Source: JBOHHM01 sp050725495 (lineage in GTDB: Bacteria; Pseudomonadota; Gammaproteobacteria; Burkholderiales; Burkholderiaceae_C). Taken from it: 6,473 bases of DNA. How positions within the stretch are numbered: position 1 is the first letter of the stretch; the number at the start of each line of letters is the position of its first letter. The notes under the pieces are model-generated. The model saw nothing but the letters and a program-made list of their open reading frames with translations, did no database searches and had not been told where the DNA came from. Positions 5,327 through 6,473 of this stretch are shown here, piece after piece. Both the position numbers and the translations under genes were made by a program. The stretch covers positions 1-6,473 of the forward strand of contig JBOHHM010000063.1 of NCBI GenBank assembly GCA_050725495.1, read 5' to 3'.

Positions 5327-5345
5327 TTGCTACGAAAATAATAGC
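5327..5345. repeat. AT-rich intergenic palindrome, copy 2
   Basis: TTGCTACGAAAATAATAGC matches 16 of 19 bases of the element at 2028-2046 and keeps the GCTA...TAGC arms. It lies 14 bases after the second cytochrome c' stop, the same distance as copy 1 from the peroxiredoxin stop. Both copies are in 3' intergenic positions. I recall similar GCTA...TAGC elements scattered in Comamonadaceae intergenic DNA; this is memory, not a search. Confidence 0.55.
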
Positions 5346-5372
5346 GCATCACGTCCGTTTCATCTGGACAAG

Positions 5373-5405
5373 CGGCCCATTTCCTTCGGGAAAAGGGCCG
5401 TTTTT
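5373..5405 (+). terminator. Intrinsic terminator with UUCG tetraloop after the cytochrome c' genes
   Basis: CGGCCC (5373-5378) pairs with GGGCCG (5395-5400). After one A-A mismatch TTTCC (5380-5384) pairs with GGAAA (5389-5393), closing on TTCG as a C(UUCG)G tetraloop. TTTTT (5401-5405) follows, giving a textbook + strand terminator. The left flank has no A-run, so it should not stop the convergent - strand gene efficiently. Confidence 0.92.
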
Positions 5406-5421
5406 ACGCGGGCAGCCGCGC

Positions 5422-5919
5422 TCAGGTCTCGGCCAGCAGTCGCTCGATCAGCAGGTGCAGTTCCGCGAAATCGGGCTCGCCCACATAGCGTTTGACGATC
5501 TCGCCGCGCTTGTTGACGATGTAGGTCGTGGGCGTGAGCCGTACGTCGCCCCAGGCCTTGGCGACCGCGCCGGTGTTGTCGATCGCGACCTTGAACGGGA
5601 GTTTGCGGGTTTCGGCGTAGTTGACGACATAGCTGGGCGGGTCGTAGCTCATGGCCACGGCCAGCGTGTCATAGCCGCGGTCCTTGTACTTGTCGTAGGT
5701 GGCGATGACCTTGGGCATTTCGGCCACGCAGGTCGTGCAGCTGGTGGCCCAGAAGTTCACGAGGGTGACCTTGCCCTTGAGGTCGGCCGTGGTCCTGCTT
5801 GAGCCGTCGAGCAGGACAAAGGTGGATTCCGGCGCCGAAGCGGGGCCGGCGCTGAGGTAAACGCCAGCAGCGATTGCCAAAACCGCCGCCACTGCGGCAC
5901 CATAGAAAATTCGTTTCAT
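5422..5919 (-). CDS. TlpA/ResA-type thioredoxin-like protein, membrane-anchored
   Basis: The 165-residue protein is a predicted periplasmic thiol-disulfide oxidoreductase. Residues 1-24 (MKRIFYGAAVAAVLAIAAGVYLSA) form an uncleaved anchor or signal. The thioredoxin fold follows: KVTLVNFWATSC-T-T-CVAEMPK, with the redox pair Cys61 and Cys64, and the cis-proline Pro130 in LTPTTYIVNKRGE. The insertion AVAMSYDPPSYVVNYAETRKLPFKVAID is typical of TlpA/ResA-like reductases. The active site CTTC lacks the proline of the common CxPC form. Proteins of this group reduce apocytochrome c or other envelope thiols; the cytochromes c' next door are plausible but unproven clients. Three in-frame ATGs (codons ending at 5949, 5925 and 5919) are possible; the last gives the cleanest signal, and none has a strong ribosome binding site. 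It is convergent with the cytochrome c' pair. Confidence 0.9.
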   Translation of the reverse strand: MKRIFYGAAVAAVLAIAAGVYLSAGPASAPESTFVLLDGSSRTTADLKGKVTLVNFWATSCTTCVAEMPKVIATYDKYKDRGYDTLAVAMSYDPPSYVVNYAETRKLPFKVAIDNTGAVAKAWGDVRLTPTTYIVNKRGEIVKRYVGEPDFAELHLLIERLLAET

Positions 5920-5976
5920 AGTCATTGCGTTGAGGACCGCCCGCACCATGGGTTGCCGCCGCTTCGCCCCTGTCTC

Positions 5977-5981
5977 AGGAG
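5977..5981 (+). promoter_or_regulatory. Ribosome binding site of the DUF4197 gene
   Basis: AGGAG lies seven bases before the ATG at 5989, a near-ideal spacing that fixes the start. The promoter must sit in the roughly 70-base divergent gap shared with the TlpA-like gene. Confidence 0.75.
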
Positions 5982-5988
5982 CTCACCC

Positions 5989-6473
5989 ATGGACAGACGC
6001 CAGTTTAATTCCGCTTCCATCCCGGCGCTGGGCGCACTGCTGATGGCCCCTCGAGGCCAAGCCCATGCACTGTCGCTCAGTGATTTGAGCGAGACGGAAG
6101 CCTCCCAGGGACTGAAAGCCGCGCTCGAAAAAGGCGCGCTGGCCGCCGTCAGCCTGCTGGGCAGACCTGATGGATTCCTGGGCAACGCAAAAGTTCGCAT
6201 TCCCTTGCCCGGTTTTTTGGAAGACGCCTCGAAACTCCTCAAAACCATGGGTCAGGGCCAGCGGGTCGATGAACTTGTGACCGCGATGAACCGCGCGGCC
6301 GAGGCCGCCGTGCCCATGGCCCGCGACCTGTTGGTCGGCGCCGTCAAGTCCATGAGCGTGAGCGACGCCAAGAACATCCTGACCGGCGGCGACACCTCGG
6401 TCACCCGCTTCTTTGCCGACAAGACCCGCGCCCCGCTGGCCGTCAAGTTCCTGCCGGTCGTGACCAAGGCGAC
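5989..6473 (+). CDS. DUF4197 domain protein with Tat-like signal (3' truncated by window edge)
   Basis: The frame runs open from the ATG to the window end, giving 161 codons without a stop. The N-terminus MDRRQFNSASIPALGALLM has a twin-arginine pair in the context RRxF, a weakly hydrophobic stretch, and a likely cleavage after AHA (residue 27), so export by the Tat route to the periplasm is plausible. The mature part LSLSDLSETEASQGLKAALEKGALAAVSLLG, then DGFLGNAKVRIPLPGFLEDASKLLK and VDELVTAMNRAAEAAVPMARDLLVGAVKSM, matches what I know of DUF4197 proteins, which have no established biochemical function. The C-terminal third is probably outside the window. It diverges from the TlpA-like gene with about 69 bases between the starts. 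Confidence 0.88.
   Translation, partial: MDRRQFNSASIPALGALLMAPRGQAHALSLSDLSETEASQGLKAALEKGALAAVSLLGRPDGFLGNAKVRIPLPGFLEDASKLLKTMGQGQRVDELVTAMNRAAEAAVPMARDLLVGAVKSMSVSDAKNILTGGDTSVTRFFADKTRAPLAVKFLPVVTKA

Noticed and set aside
1..6473. CRISPR array, insertion sequence, tRNA or rRNA
   Set aside because: No regularly spaced direct repeats, transposase-like frames, terminal inverted repeats with target duplications, or cloverleaf-like sequences were seen.

Overview
The window reads as a high-GC betaproteobacterial chromosome, most likely Burkholderiales and probably Comamonadaceae (Polaromonas/Rhodoferax/Variovorax-like). The reasons are the long Pro/Arg then Ala/Lys tail on ribosomal protein S3, the sequence type of the cytochromes c' (close to the Alcaligenes/Achromobacter type as remembered), and short AT-rich GCTA...TAGC palindromes between genes of a kind I recall from this family. 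No database search was possible, so the family-level placement is inference.

Layout. Positions 1-1365 are the distal end of an S10-type ribosomal protein operon: rpsC (3' part only), rplP, rpmC and rpsQ, tightly packed on the + strand. The operon ends in an intrinsic terminator (1397-1425) instead of running on into rplN/rplX. A peroxiredoxin (1506-2012, +) follows, then a GNAT acetyltransferase (2088-2582, -) divergent from an M48 metalloprotease lipoprotein (2627-3454, +).

Positions 3495-5919 hold genes for redox proteins of the membrane and periplasm: a cytochrome b561-type membrane protein (3495-4160, -), diverging from two tandem cytochromes c' (4322-4777 and 4857-5312, +), and a membrane-anchored thioredoxin-like TlpA/ResA protein (5422-5919, -) convergent on them. 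The window closes with the start of a DUF4197 protein carrying a Tat-like signal (5989-end, +).

How the genes may work together. The ribosomal genes form one translation-apparatus transcript. Cytochrome b561 could exchange electrons between the quinone pool and the periplasmic cytochromes c', which are gas-binding (NO/CO) haem proteins. The TlpA-like protein acts on thiols in the same compartment and could serve cytochrome maturation or general thiol repair. This grouping is an inference from proximity and compartment. The two cytochromes c' are a recent-looking duplication (about 79% identical in the mature part, counted by hand) that includes part of the leader. They differ at the predicted distal haem-pocket residue (Leu versus Met), which is the most interesting point in the window. 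I saw no mobile element, CRISPR array, tRNA or rRNA, and nothing that clearly amounts to a wholly new system.
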